A DNA stretch of 38,071 nt, taken from positions 1 to 38,071 of the forward strand of contig JAVVPO010000013.1 in assembly GCA_036655715.1 (NCBI GenBank), given 5' to 3'. The position numbers and the translations under genes were made by a program. The number at the start of each line of letters is the position of its first letter. Position 1 is the stretch's first letter. The stretch is from JAVVPO01 sp036655715 (GTDB taxonomy: Bacteria; Bacillota; Clostridia; Lachnospirales; Cellulosilyticaceae). The notes under the pieces are model-generated. The model was not told the origin of the DNA. It worked only from the letters and a program-made list of their open reading frames with translations, and did not search any database. This document shows, piece after piece, positions 23,954-32,923 of this stretch.

Positions 23954-24946
23954 ATGAGTAAAAGAATAATGTCTGCAGATATTCAATTTGAAGACCAAGA
24001 TGTTGAAAGCACCATACGCCCTCTGAAGTTAGCTGAGTATATAGGTCAAACGAGCACAAAAGAGACACTAAAGATATTCATAGAGGCTGCTAAGCATAGA
24101 GGAGAATCACTAGACCATGTACTTCTTTATGGACCACCAGGACTTGGTAAGACAACACTGGCAGGAGTCATTGCCAATGAAATGGACGTAAAGTTTAAAG
24201 TAACAGCAGGGCCTGCTATTGAAAAACCAGGAGATATTGCGGCTATTCTTAATAATTTACAAGCTGGAGATATTCTTTTTATAGATGAGATTCATCGTAT
24301 GCCAAGGCATGTAGAAGAAGTTCTATATTCTGCAATGGAAGATTATTTTATTGATATTATAGTAGGAAAAGGACCGGCAGCTAAGTCCATTAGATTGACA
24401 CTTCCTAAGTTTACTTTAGTAGGAGCGACAACGAGGGCTGGTATGCTGAGTTCACCACTTAGAGATCGTTTTGGAATTATCCAAAGATTAGAATATTACA
24501 CACTAGAAGAATTAACGCAAATTGTCATGCGAACAGCAACTATTTTAAGTGTAGAATTACAACCTGAAGGTGCCATGGAGATTGCAAAATGCTCTAGGGG
24601 AACACCAAGACTGGCCAATAGATTACTGAAGAGAGTAAGAGATATTGCCCTTATTAAGTATGCAGGAAAGGTTGTTGACACGGAGATAGCACTTAGGGCG
24701 CTTAGTCTGCTAAATATTGATAAACACGGTTTAGATGAATTGGACAGAAGGATTTTAATGACCATTGCTATTCAGTTTAAAGGTGGGCCGGTAGGCCTTG
24801 AGACCCTTTCCGCAACAATTGGTGAAGAAAAAGATACATTAGAAGATGTCTATGAACCCTATCTTATGCAACAAGGACTTCTTCAGCGAACACCACGTGG
24901 AAGGATGCTTACGCCTTATGCCTATGACCTTTTAGGCATAAAATAA
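23954..24946 (+). CDS. ruvB: Holliday junction branch-migration ATPase RuvB
   Basis: AAA+ motor of the RuvAB complex. Walker A GPPGLGKTTLA, Walker B FIDEIHRM, sensor 1 GATTRAGMLSSPLRDRFG (with the arginine-finger region) and the C-terminal winged helix GGPVGLETLSATIGEE, ending in RTPRGRMLTPYAYDLLG. 330 aa, full length. A strong terminator overlaps the stop codon, closing the long block that starts at parE. Confidence 0.97.
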   Translation: MSKRIMSADIQFEDQDVESTIRPLKLAEYIGQTSTKETLKIFIEAAKHRGESLDHVLLYGPPGLGKTTLAGVIANEMDVKFKVTAGPAIEKPGDIAAILNNLQAGDILFIDEIHRMPRHVEEVLYSAMEDYFIDIIVGKGPAAKSIRLTLPKFTLVGATTRAGMLSSPLRDRFGIIQRLEYYTLEELTQIVMRTATILSVELQPEGAMEIAKCSRGTPRLANRLLKRVRDIALIKYAGKVVDTEIALRALSLLNIDKHGLDELDRRILMTIAIQFKGGPVGLETLSATIGEEKDTLEDVYEPYLMQQGLLQRTPRGRMLTPYAYDLLGIK

Positions 24947-24970
24947 AACACCTAGTTGGGTGTTTTATTT
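24941..24970 (+). terminator. Intrinsic terminator after ruvB
   Basis: A perfect 12-bp stem (24941-24952 with 24959-24970) with a 6-nt loop contains the ruvB stop codon; the 3' arm is T-rich and followed by more T. Confidence 0.88.
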
Positions 24971-25082
24971 TATGGGTTATGATATAATAAGTGCTATACA
25001 GTCAAAAGAATCTAAATGTGTGAGAAATTCAGACTAATAGATAGGTTATTTTGAAAAAATGGTAGTTTTTTACTATAGTATA

Positions 25083-25091
25083 TGATATAAT
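25083..25091 (+). promoter_or_regulatory. Extended -10 promoter for zapA
   Basis: TGATATAAT (25083-25091) is an extended -10 element with no good -35. The 11-mer TATGATATAAT occurs here (25081-25091) and again at 24978-24988, so two start sites are possible. Confidence 0.45.
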
Positions 25092-25130
25092 TACAAAAAA
25101 TATGAATATATTATTGTGGTGGGGTGTTTT

Positions 25131-25466
25131 ATGGCGAAAAATAAAGTGGAAGTTATTATCGGTGGTAATATATATTCACTACAAGGCGATGAGTCCAATC
25201 AACATATCCAAAAAGTTGCTGCTATGATAGATCAAAAGATAGCAGAAATTCAAAAGACTTATGGAACTAAACGCCTTAGTACTTCCCAAATCCATATGTT
25301 GTCAGCTATAAATATTGCTGATGAATATCTAAAAACAAAAGATGAGTTAAATCTTTATGTAAAAGAGCTAGAAAAATGCAGTGAAGAAAATCTAGCCTTA
25401 CTAGAGCGTATAGAGGAAATGGGACTAGAAATCAACAGACTAAAAATGAATGCTAAAATAAAATAA
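25131..25466 (+). CDS. zapA: Cell division protein ZapA
   Basis: FtsZ-associated protein that bundles protofilaments in the Z-ring. 111 aa, with the ZapA core NKVEVIIGGNIYSLQGDES and HIQKVAAMIDQKIAEIQ, followed by a coiled coil (about residues 66-108). ATG 25131 is preceded by GGTGGGGTG; the GTG at 25116 is inside that site. Upstream of the U32 gene, as is common in clostridia, although a weak terminator lies between. Confidence 0.88.
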   Translation: MAKNKVEVIIGGNIYSLQGDESNQHIQKVAAMIDQKIAEIQKTYGTKRLSTSQIHMLSAINIADEYLKTKDELNLYVKELEKCSEENLALLERIEEMGLEINRLKMNAKIK

Positions 25467-25477
25467 TGGACGACTAG

Positions 25478-25501
25478 GGGGAGGTGTATACTTCCCCTTT
25501 T
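25478..25501 (+). terminator. Weak terminator after zapA
   Basis: GGGGAGG (25478-25484) pairs with CTTCCCC (25491-25497) including one G-U, with a 6-nt loop and four T. Probably partial, since the next gene lacks another obvious promoter. Confidence 0.5.
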
Positions 25502-25537
25502 ATAATGACAGATAATAAAGAAAGAAGGAAAAATAAA

Positions 25538-27874
25538 GTGAATAAAGTAGAGTTACTTGCACCCGTAGGAAAACTAGAAAATGCTTATGCAGCAATTGAA
25601 AATGGAGCAGATGCTATATTTGTAGGAGGAAAGTTATTTAATGCAAGACAGTCTGCAGATAACTTTAATGATACTGAATTAGAAGAAATTATTAAATACT
25701 GTAAGCTAAGAGATGTTAAAGTCCATGTGACAGTTAATACGCTGATTAAGAATGAAGAATTACCACAGATGTATGAGTACTTAAAGTACCTTGCAAGTTT
25801 AAGTGTAGATGCTATTATTGTGCAAGACTTAGGTGTGGCACGTATGGCTAAAAAATATTTTCCAGAGCTTACACTACATGCTAGTACTCAAATGAGTGCA
25901 CATAGTATACAAGACGTAGAATTACTTAAAGCAGAAGGATTTGAACGTGTTGTTTTAGCTCGAGAGTTAAATATTGAAGAAATCAAAGAAATTAAGAGAA
26001 AAACGGGCATAGAGATAGAAACCTTTATTCATGGTGCATTATGTTATGCTTACTCCGGACAGTGCTTATTTAGCAGCTTTATAGGCGGAAGAAGTGGAAA
26101 CAGGGGAAGATGTGCTCAGCCATGTCGTATGCAATACTCCTTACACAAAAAAGGGGAGCAAGTAGTAGACAGCTTACATTTACTCAGCCCAAAAGATATC
26201 TGTGCCATAGACCTTATTCCAGAACTAATAGAGGCAGGGGTTGATTCCTTTAAGATAGAAGGGCGCATGAAATCACCAGAATATGTAGCTTCTGTGGTTA
26301 AAGAGTATAGGAAATATATTGATAAAGCTTTAGAAAATGGATCAAACTATCAAGTAGCAGATGAAGATATTGCACAGTTACAATCTATTTTTAATAGAGG
26401 AGGATTCTCTAAAGGTTACTACCATCAAAAGTCAGGTAGAGATATGCTAACAGAGAAAACACCAAAAAATATAGGACTTAAAATAGGGCATATTGTAGAT
26501 TATAACTATAAAACTAAGATGGCAACTATCTTCACAGATAAGGCATTAAATCCGGGAGATGGACTTGAAATATGGAATACACATAAGCACACAGGGACAG
26601 GAATTTCTAAAAAATATGAAGCAGGTCAAACTTTTACAGTTCAATTAGCAGAAAAGGCTGATAAGGGTAGTCCAGTCTATTTATCTAAGAACCATACTTT
26701 ACTTAAAGAGCTTAAAAAGACTTATGAAAAAAATAACCGCAAGATAAATATTGAAGTTAAAGTTGTAGGGCATATAGGACAACCTATTAAGTATACTTTA
26801 AGGTATCAGGACTTAGAGGTAACAGTAGAAGGTGAAACGCTAGAAAAAGCAATGAATGCACCAACAACTAAAGAAAATGTAGTAAAGCAACTTTCAAAAT
26901 TTGGATCAACTTCATTTAAAGTAAATAATTTTGAGATAGAATGGGATGAAGAAGCTTTTGTTATTATTAGCAAACTTAATGACTTAAGAAGACAAGCAGC
27001 TGAGAAACTAGAAGGAAAAATTCTAAATCAAGAAGATTGGATTACTCAAAAAGCTTATAAACAGGTGCATTTAGCAGAAGAGGCTAAAGGTGAAGATTAT
27101 ACAGCTTTAGTAAGCAGCATGGAGCAGCTTAAAGTTTGCGTAGAAACAGATGAAATCAAACAGATTTATTGGGAATGGCATTATGATAATGAAAAAACTT
27201 TAGAAGCTTTAGCCTTATGTAAAGAAAAAAATAAAGAATGTTATCTCGTGCTACCTTATATTATGAGAGAACCAAGCTGGGAAAAATATAAGAAGGAATT
27301 AGACTTCTGGTATGAGCAAGAGATAGACGGTTTCCTATGTAGAACGCATGGACAATTTTATTATTTAAATAGAGGACTGAAAAAGCTTCATTTAGACTAT
27401 AATTTAAATGTGTTAAATAATGAAACAGTTGCCTACTGGAAAGAGCAAGGTGCACAGCGTATTAGTGTTTCTATGGAACTTTCAAAAGGAGAGCTTAAGC
27501 AAATGGAAGGACCGATAGAAAGAATTATTTACGGGCATCTTCCATTAATGACAACAGAACAGTGTATATTAGGCAATTATAAAATGTGTAACAAGACACA
27601 TGCTGGTAATTATGAGTATACCTTGAAAGATAGAAAAGATAGCTTATGGCAGCTTACAACAGACTGTAAGGCTTGTAAAATGCAGATACTAACAGAGCAT
27701 CCACTTCTTACTTATCCAGAACGTGATATGAAAGAAACTCATATTCACCATTACAGATTAAACTTTACAAAAGAAACGGGTAAAGAAACAAAGGAAGTGT
27801 TAGAGCATCTTTTTAAGGGAAGAGAATTAACTAAGGAAACAGCCTTAGGCAATCTATTAAAATCTATAGAGTAA
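25538..27874 (+). CDS. U32 family protein with DUF3656 (RlhA-like)
   Basis: Long U32 protein related to E. coli RlhA, which hydroxylates a cytidine in 23S rRNA. The U32 core (about 1-320) shows VELLAPVGKLENAYAAIENG, FIHGALCYAYSGQC and GNRGRCAQPCRMQY with clustered Cys. A DUF3656-type middle part (about 370-510) follows. The C-terminal 200 residues add further Cys (TTEQCILGNYKMCNK, TTDCKACKM). About 778 aa from GTG 25538, with AAGGAA upstream. The longer frame from 25484 begins inside the zapA terminator; ATG 25505 is an alternative. RNA modification is inferred from family and is less certain than for trhP. Ends 12 nt before the RodA/FtsW gene. Confidence 0.82.
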   Translation: MNKVELLAPVGKLENAYAAIENGADAIFVGGKLFNARQSADNFNDTELEEIIKYCKLRDVKVHVTVNTLIKNEELPQMYEYLKYLASLSVDAIIVQDLGVARMAKKYFPELTLHASTQMSAHSIQDVELLKAEGFERVVLARELNIEEIKEIKRKTGIEIETFIHGALCYAYSGQCLFSSFIGGRSGNRGRCAQPCRMQYSLHKKGEQVVDSLHLLSPKDICAIDLIPELIEAGVDSFKIEGRMKSPEYVASVVKEYRKYIDKALENGSNYQVADEDIAQLQSIFNRGGFSKGYYHQKSGRDMLTEKTPKNIGLKIGHIVDYNYKTKMATIFTDKALNPGDGLEIWNTHKHTGTGISKKYEAGQTFTVQLAEKADKGSPVYLSKNHTLLKELKKTYEKNNRKINIEVKVVGHIGQPIKYTLRYQDLEVTVEGETLEKAMNAPTTKENVVKQLSKFGSTSFKVNNFEIEWDEEAFVIISKLNDLRRQAAEKLEGKILNQEDWITQKAYKQVHLAEEAKGEDYTALVSSMEQLKVCVETDEIKQIYWEWHYDNEKTLEALALCKEKNKECYLVLPYIMREPSWEKYKKELDFWYEQEIDGFLCRTHGQFYYLNRGLKKLHLDYNLNVLNNETVAYWKEQGAQRISVSMELSKGELKQMEGPIERIIYGHLPLMTTEQCILGNYKMCNKTHAGNYEYTLKDRKDSLWQLTTDCKACKMQILTEHPLLTYPERDMKETHIHHYRLNFTKETGKETKEVLEHLFKGRELTKETALGNLLKSIE

Positions 27875-27886
27875 GTAGGTGGTTTA

Positions 27887-29248
27887 ATGCCCTATTTAAA
27901 TTTATTTATATTATTAAGTAGGTATATATTTGTAGGTTTTGCATTAGTTTTTATTATAGTAGCTTTTAGCTTTATGAAGCCTTTTTTACCTTATTCATTA
28001 GGGGATAGTAAAGCTAAAAATAATTTATTGTATTTATGTATTACTTTTTTTCATATAGGTGGAAGTAGTATTCTTATTGCAAAAGCTGCAGATGCAGTGA
28101 TAAGGCAACAAATAGTTATTAATAGTATAGTAATGTTTTTAGTGATTACACTAACGACAATAGTGCTTAGACTATGTAAAAGATACTATCAGCTTATTCT
28201 ATGGAATATAGTGTTTTTCCTTATGGATGTAAGTTATATCATGCTTGAAAGATTAGATGGGGAGATGGCAATCAAACAAATTGGCTGGATTATAGTAAGT
28301 CTTGCTGTTGCCATCTTTGTCCCATGGATTTTTGTAAGGCTTATTCATTATAAGTATAAGTATTTCTATTTAGGGATAACTATCATTATGATGCTATTAC
28401 CTTTTATTTTTGGAGATTCAAGAAATGGTGCGATTAACTGGGTAGAAATCGGTGGTATTTCTTTTCAGCCGTCAGAGATAGGTAAAGTGACACTTATTAT
28501 TTTTCTAGCAGGCATTTTACATGACTTTAGTAAAAGTAGAGATAAGCTAAAGAAACTCTTGCTGGCGGGCGCAAGTGTAGGTTTTGCTTTGATATGCCTA
28601 GTCTTACAAAAAGACTTAGGCGGAGCATTGTTATATTATCTAACATTCTTGGTTATGTTATTTATAGGAACTCAAAAAGTTTGGTTATCTTTACTAGGGC
28701 TTATAGGGGGGATAGGTGCCTCTATAATAGGCTATAACCTCTTCTCTCATGTAAGAGTCAGAGTAGAAGCTTGGCTTAATCCCTGGGCAGATATATCTGG
28801 TGGAGGTTATCAAGTTGTTCAAGGATTATTTGCTATGGGAACTTGGGGATGGTTTGGCAGTGGGCTTACCCGTGGGATACCAAGTAAGATACCTTTTGTG
28901 ACGACAGATTATATTTTTGCTGCTGTAGCAGAAGAGTTTGGAAACTTATTTGCTATTGTAGTAATACTATGTTATTTTGCTATTATTCTTCAGGGGCTTA
29001 AAATCGCACTTCTACAGAAAGAAAAATTCTATATGTTCGTTTGTATAGGAATTGTCACTTTGTTAGGGTTCCAAGTCTTTATTATTGTAGGTGGAGTTCT
29101 TAAACTTGTTCCACTAACAGGAATTACTTTGCCATTTGTAAGTTATGGAGGAACATCCATGCTAGTAAGTGTAGGAATGATAGGCATTTTAAGCATACTT
29201 TCCTATAAGGCGAAGAAAATACCGATAGAGGAGGATGGAACTAAATGA
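27887..29248 (+). CDS. RodA/FtsW family peptidoglycan polymerase (SEDS)
   Basis: Polytopic SEDS glycosyltransferase that polymerises lipid II. About ten or more hydrophobic helices. Family motifs: AINWVEIGGISFQPSEIGKV, the catalytic Asp in LQKDLGGALLYY, and the C-terminal LVPLTGITLPFVSYGGTSML. 453 aa. The first 150 residues are more hydrophobic and divergent than in standard FtsW. The stop overlaps the following penicillin-binding protein by ATGA, so the two form a cognate polymerase/transpeptidase pair. FtsW, RodA or a sporulation (SpoVE-like) role cannot be decided from this alone. Confidence 0.9.
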   Translation: MPYLNLFILLSRYIFVGFALVFIIVAFSFMKPFLPYSLGDSKAKNNLLYLCITFFHIGGSSILIAKAADAVIRQQIVINSIVMFLVITLTTIVLRLCKRYYQLILWNIVFFLMDVSYIMLERLDGEMAIKQIGWIIVSLAVAIFVPWIFVRLIHYKYKYFYLGITIIMMLLPFIFGDSRNGAINWVEIGGISFQPSEIGKVTLIIFLAGILHDFSKSRDKLKKLLLAGASVGFALICLVLQKDLGGALLYYLTFLVMLFIGTQKVWLSLLGLIGGIGASIIGYNLFSHVRVRVEAWLNPWADISGGGYQVVQGLFAMGTWGWFGSGLTRGIPSKIPFVTTDYIFAAVAEEFGNLFAIVVILCYFAIILQGLKIALLQKEKFYMFVCIGIVTLLGFQVFIIVGGVLKLVPLTGITLPFVSYGGTSMLVSVGMIGILSILSYKAKKIPIEEDGTK

Positions 29249-30636
29249 ATAATAAAAAAATAGTATATAGTATATTAGGCTTATTTGCAGCAATATTTTT
29301 GCTGCTTGCTGGATATATGGCATACTTTACTGTCTTTGAAAGTAAAGATATTGCAGTACATCCTTATAATAGAAGGCTAGATCACCTTGAGGGAGAAGTA
29401 GTTCGGGGAACAATATATGATACAAATGGCAATATCTTAGCCGTGACTGAAGATGGGGAAAGAGCATATCCCTACGGCTCAAGATATGCTCATGCAGTAG
29501 GCTATTCTGGAGTAGGTAAATATGGAGCAGAGTCACTCACAAACATAGAGCTACTTTATCCTGATTATAATTTAAAGTCTATTTTTCAAAACACGTTTAC
29601 AGGCAAGAAATTTGAAGGTAGAGATGTTGTATTAACATTAGATGATAGATTGCAAAAAGCTACTGAAGAAGCTATGGAAGGGTATAAAGGGGCAGTTGTT
29701 ATACTTGAGCCATCTACAGGGAAAATAAAAACCATGTATGCTAACCCCGCTTTTAATCCTAACAATGTGGCAGATAACTGGGATAGTTTAGTAGCAGATG
29801 AAGAAAATAGTCCTCTTATTAACCGTGCAACACAAGGACTTTATCCGCCAGGTTCTATCTTTAAGGTTATACCAACCATTTCACTTATAGAATCTTATCC
29901 AGAATATAAAGATATCGTCTATCAGTGTACAGGAAGCATAGCAAAAAAGAATTACTCTATTAAATGCTATAATGGCATAGTCCATGGTGAGATCACACTA
30001 AAAGAAGCCTTTGAGAAATCTTGTAATACTTATTTTGTTAATTTACAAGAATATATTTCAGCAAAACAATTAGAAGAAGTAAGCGAGCGCTTGTTATTTA
30101 ACACAGCTTTTCCTCTGGATTTAGAATATAGTAAGAGCCGTTTGGATGTAGGGAAAGACAGTACGGATTTCGATATATCTGCAGCGTATATAGGCCAAGG
30201 AAAGACATTGGCTACACCTATACATATGGCAATGTTAGCGTCAATGATTGCTAATGATGGGGTGCTAATGGAACCGTATATTTTTGATTATTCTAAAAAC
30301 GAAAAGGGTAAGGTGCTTCTTAAAAATTTACCAAGTTATCATAAGGCATTAATAGATGAAAAAATAGCTAAGATTCTTCAGGAGTTAATGATAGGGGTTA
30401 TTGATACAGGAACAGCAAGTAGGCTTAGTACAAGGGGATTAATAGCTGGTGGTAAGACGGGAACCGCAGAAAATGAAACAGGAAGAGATCATTCTTGGTT
30501 TATTGGTTTTGCGCAGAATGAAGAAAGACCAGAAGAGAAAATAGCTTTTGCAATCATTGTAGAAAATGGTGGACAAGGAGCCAAAGCGTTAGAAATAACT
30601 CAGCAAATTCTTAGAGCTTTTGTCTATTTAGAATAA
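29245..30636 (+). CDS. Class B penicillin-binding protein (transpeptidase)
   Basis: Partner transpeptidase of the upstream SEDS protein. One membrane anchor (about residues 6-28), a short linker domain (GEVVRGTIYDTNGNILA), and the transpeptidase domain from about 130. Active-site motifs: S204-x-x-K207 in YPPGSIFKVIP, S259-C-N261 in EKSCNTYF, and K404-T-G in GGKTGTAENE. 463 aa, small for a class B enzyme, similar to the PbpA type found beside RodA in actinobacteria and many clostridia. The start is coupled to the preceding stop (ATGA overlap). Confidence 0.92.
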   Translation: MNNKKIVYSILGLFAAIFLLLAGYMAYFTVFESKDIAVHPYNRRLDHLEGEVVRGTIYDTNGNILAVTEDGERAYPYGSRYAHAVGYSGVGKYGAESLTNIELLYPDYNLKSIFQNTFTGKKFEGRDVVLTLDDRLQKATEEAMEGYKGAVVILEPSTGKIKTMYANPAFNPNNVADNWDSLVADEENSPLINRATQGLYPPGSIFKVIPTISLIESYPEYKDIVYQCTGSIAKKNYSIKCYNGIVHGEITLKEAFEKSCNTYFVNLQEYISAKQLEEVSERLLFNTAFPLDLEYSKSRLDVGKDSTDFDISAAYIGQGKTLATPIHMAMLASMIANDGVLMEPYIFDYSKNEKGKVLLKNLPSYHKALIDEKIAKILQELMIGVIDTGTASRLSTRGLIAGGKTGTAENETGRDHSWFIGFAQNEERPEEKIAFAIIVENGGQGAKALEITQQILRAFVYLE

Positions 30637-30683
30637 AGATAAAAGTGTGTATTGTTTGAGCTTAGTATATTTTAAATCATAAG

Positions 30684-30712
30684 TTGAAAAAATTCAAAAA
30701 AAGAGATATACT
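30684..30712 (+). promoter_or_regulatory. Sigma-A promoter for the Nudix gene
   Basis: TTGAAA (30684-30689), 17 bp and TATACT (30707-30712), about 40 bp before the start codon. Confidence 0.68.
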
Positions 30713-30753
30713 TAACTAAGCTAGAGGTACTATAAAGAAAGACAGGTGATAAC

Positions 30754-31221
30754 ATGATACAGACTGTCAGTTGCGGAGGCGTGGTCATTCATAAAGGCAA
30801 AATTCTCGTACTATATAAAGACTACAAACATAGATATGTAGGGTGGGTACTACCAAAGGGAACGGTTGAATTAGATGAGACGCATCAAGCTACAGCTATT
30901 AGGGAAGTAAAAGAAGAATCAGGGGTAGATGCACAGTTAGTAAAGTATATAGGATCAAGCCAATATACTTTTCAAGGTAAGGATGATATGGTAAGTAAAA
31001 CGGTTCATTGGTATTTGATGAAGGCAGATAGTTTTTATACGAAACCTCAGAGGGAAGAGTATTTTATAGATGCAGGATACTATAAGTTTTATGAAGCTTA
31101 TCACTTAGTGAAATTCTCGGATGAAAGATATATCTTAAAAAAGGCTTATAATACTTATTTAGAAATGAGAAAAAGCAATGAATGGTTTGCTAAGCCGGAT
31201 CAGGGTAAAAAATTTAAATGA
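30754..31221 (+). CDS. Nudix hydrolase
   Basis: 155-aa hydrolase of nucleoside diphosphate-linked compounds. It has a perfect Nudix box: G, five residues, E, seven residues, then REVKEESGV (in GTVELDETHQATAIREVKEE). The N-terminal CGGVVIHKGKILVLY and PKGTVE follow the usual fold. Substrate cannot be predicted; the size is compatible with Ap4A hydrolase or MutT-like enzymes. Monocistronic: own promoter and strong terminator. Confidence 0.9.
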   Translation: MIQTVSCGGVVIHKGKILVLYKDYKHRYVGWVLPKGTVELDETHQATAIREVKEESGVDAQLVKYIGSSQYTFQGKDDMVSKTVHWYLMKADSFYTKPQREEYFIDAGYYKFYEAYHLVKFSDERYILKKAYNTYLEMRKSNEWFAKPDQGKKFK

Positions 31222-31261
31222 AATAATCCCGGTTCATTCTAGGAATGAACCGGGATTATTT
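31221..31261. terminator. Bidirectional terminator between Nudix gene and tRNA-Leu
   Basis: A perfect 19-bp stem (31221-31239 with 31243-31261) with a 3-nt loop; A- and T-rich ends serve the plus-strand Nudix gene and the minus-strand tRNA. Confidence 0.85.
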
Positions 31262-31266
31262 TGTGA

Positions 31267-31350
31267 TGCGGATAAAGGGAATCGAACCCTTACGATGTTA
31301 CCACCGGCAGATTTTGAGTCTGCTGCGTCTGCCTGTTCCGCCACATCCGC
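31267..31350 (-). tRNA. tRNA-Leu (anticodon CAA)
   Basis: Minus strand, 84 nt. Acceptor arm GCGGATG (31350-31344) pairs with TATCCGC (31274-31268), with one G-U, and discriminator A at 31267. The anticodon arm GCAGA-CTCAAAA-TCTGC has CAA in the loop, decoding UUG. The T-arm is GGGTTCGATTCCC, and a long class II variable arm confirms Leu. No CCA is encoded (next bases TCAC), so it is added enzymatically. Confidence 0.97.
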
Positions 31351-31361
31351 TCGACTAGAAT

Positions 31362-31390
31362 ATAATAGCATAATATAGTAAGTATTGCAA
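31362..31390 (-). promoter_or_regulatory. Promoter of tRNA-Leu
   Basis: Minus strand: TTGCAA (31390-31385), 17 bp and TATTAT (31367-31362), ending 11 nt before the mature tRNA 5' end. Confidence 0.72.
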
Positions 31391-31423
31391 CATAATAAAT
31401 TATATTTCAGTCTAAAACATAAT

Positions 31424-31453
31424 TTGATATTTTATACTAAAGTGCAGTATAAT
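31424..31453 (+). promoter_or_regulatory. Sigma-A promoter for the ECF sigma gene
   Basis: TTGATA (31424-31429), 18 bp and TATAAT (31448-31453). I did not see an ECF-type GAAC element upstream, so autoregulation is not evident. Confidence 0.6.
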
Positions 31454-31493
31454 GACATAAAGTATGGATTTAAAAAGGAAAGAGGGATAGAAC

Positions 31494-32117
31494 TTGGATG
31501 AGGCCATGGAAAAAAAGTTGATTAAGCTAGCCCAAAAAGGCAACTCATCAGCTTTTGAAAAACTTATTATTAAGTATGAAAAAAATATTTATAATATTTG
31601 TCTACGCATGTTAAATGATGAACATGGAGCTTATGATGCAGCTCAAGAAGTTTGTATGAAGATATGGAGGCAGCTCCATATCTTTGAGGGAAACTCTAAA
31701 TTTAGTACGTGGATTTACCGTATAGCGACTAATCAATGTTTAGATATACTTAGGAAATATAAAAATAAAAATGAGATTTCTATTTATCAAACTAATAAAA
31801 ATTCAGATGATGAATGGCTATTAGATATAAAAGATGAGAAGGCAGATATTGATAAGCATATGGAGCAGTTAGCCTTACAAGATGTTATGCAGATTGCTTT
31901 ATCAGAACTAAAAGATGAATACAAACAGGTTATTGTCTTAAGAGAATTACAAAATCAAAGTTATGATGAGATAGGAGATATACTTAACATTTCACAAGGG
32001 ACTGTTAAATCACGTTTATCTAGAGCAAGATCAGCACTTAAAAAAATTTTGAGTCAAAATAAGGAACCTTATCTATCATTCTTTCGTCAAAATTCTATGA
32101 AGGAGGATACTCTATGA
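31494..32117 (+). CDS. ECF sigma-70 family sigma factor (SigW-like)
   Basis: Extracytoplasmic-function sigma factor of 207 aa. Region 2: AFEKLIIKYEKNIYNICLRM, DAAQEVCMKIW and FSTWIYRIATNQCLDILRKY. Region 4: LSELKDEYKQVIVLRELQNQ followed by SYDEIGDILNISQGTVKSRL. TTG 31494 fits the ribosome site AGAGGG (31481-31486); ATG 31506 is too far. It overlaps the anti-sigma gene by 4 nt. Signal unknown; envelope stress is usual for this group. Confidence 0.92.
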   Translation: MDEAMEKKLIKLAQKGNSSAFEKLIIKYEKNIYNICLRMLNDEHGAYDAAQEVCMKIWRQLHIFEGNSKFSTWIYRIATNQCLDILRKYKNKNEISIYQTNKNSDDEWLLDIKDEKADIDKHMEQLALQDVMQIALSELKDEYKQVIVLRELQNQSYDEIGDILNISQGTVKSRLSRARSALKKILSQNKEPYLSFFRQNSMKEDTL

Positions 32118-32869
32118 CATGTGAAAATTACTTAGAACTTTTATCATCATACCTAGATAATGCATTATCCTTAGAAGAGCAAAGTGTATTAGAAGCTCAT
32201 CTTAAAGCGTGTAGTAAGTGCCAAGAGGAATTAGATAACCTAAAATGGATTACATCCTGTTTAGATACAGTTGAGGATAGACCACTACCAAAGGACTTCC
32301 ATGAGAAGTTGATGAGAAAAGTTAATGAAGAGAAGAAACCAAAAGGTAATAGAAATAAATTTTTTGCAGTTGCATCAAGTATTGCTGCCGTTATGATTCT
32401 GGCGGTTGCTTTTATTGACCAAGATCCACAGACGATAGTGCCACAGCAGATGAGTATGGGAGAGCCGGAAATAGCATCTTATTCGATGGAAAGAAGCATG
32501 GAAAACGCCAGTACGGAAGCGGTGGTAGAACAAAGTAAGCAAGGTAGAAATGTAGCTAGTGACACTCCGGTAGTAGGAAATAAGATAGATAGAGCTATAG
32601 CACCTATGGCTGTCTTAGAAGATACATGGCACATTACGTGTGAAGATACAAAAGAGCTATCTAGGGCAATAGAAAAAATATCTGAAGCAAATGATTATAA
32701 AGTACAGACGATTATTCAAGATACAACGATTCAGATGACATTTACAGAGTCTGTAGATCGCGAAATATTAAAGAGTAGTATTGAAGAAACGGAAGGTATT
32801 GAAGAATTTTTGATAGAGGAGTTTCAAAATAATCAATTGACCTTAATTATTATGGAATTCACACCCTAA
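32114..32869 (+). CDS. Transmembrane anti-sigma factor with zinc-finger (ZAS) domain
   Basis: Cognate anti-sigma of the upstream ECF factor. The cytosolic ZAS domain has Cys3, His29, Cys33 and Cys36 (AHLKACSKCQEEL), the HxxxCxxC zinc motif. One membrane helix lies at about 82-100 (FAVASSIAAVMILAVAF). The outside part (about 150 aa) starts with a low-complexity, Ser/Glu-rich linker and ends in a small folded-looking domain, which presumably senses the signal. 251 aa. The ATGA overlap with the sigma gene implies coupled translation and matched amounts. Confidence 0.9.
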   Translation: MTCENYLELLSSYLDNALSLEEQSVLEAHLKACSKCQEELDNLKWITSCLDTVEDRPLPKDFHEKLMRKVNEEKKPKGNRNKFFAVASSIAAVMILAVAFIDQDPQTIVPQQMSMGEPEIASYSMERSMENASTEAVVEQSKQGRNVASDTPVVGNKIDRAIAPMAVLEDTWHITCEDTKELSRAIEKISEANDYKVQTIIQDTTIQMTFTESVDREILKSSIEETEGIEEFLIEEFQNNQLTLIIMEFTP

Positions 32870-32874
32870 AGGAC

Positions 32875-32903
32875 TTGACATTATTTAGGTATTTTGTTAC
32901 ATT
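32875..32903 (+). promoter_or_regulatory. Sigma-A promoter for glyS
   Basis: TTGACA (32875-32880), 17 bp and TACATT (32898-32903), just past the anti-sigma stop and before the T-box leader. Confidence 0.72.
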
Positions 32904-32923
32904 AGATTCATTGAATAAATAGA

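Noticed and set aside
31178..31378. Plus-strand open frame of 66 codons after the Nudix gene
   Set aside because: It runs through the terminator and antisense to tRNA-Leu(CAA); no ribosome site or family features.
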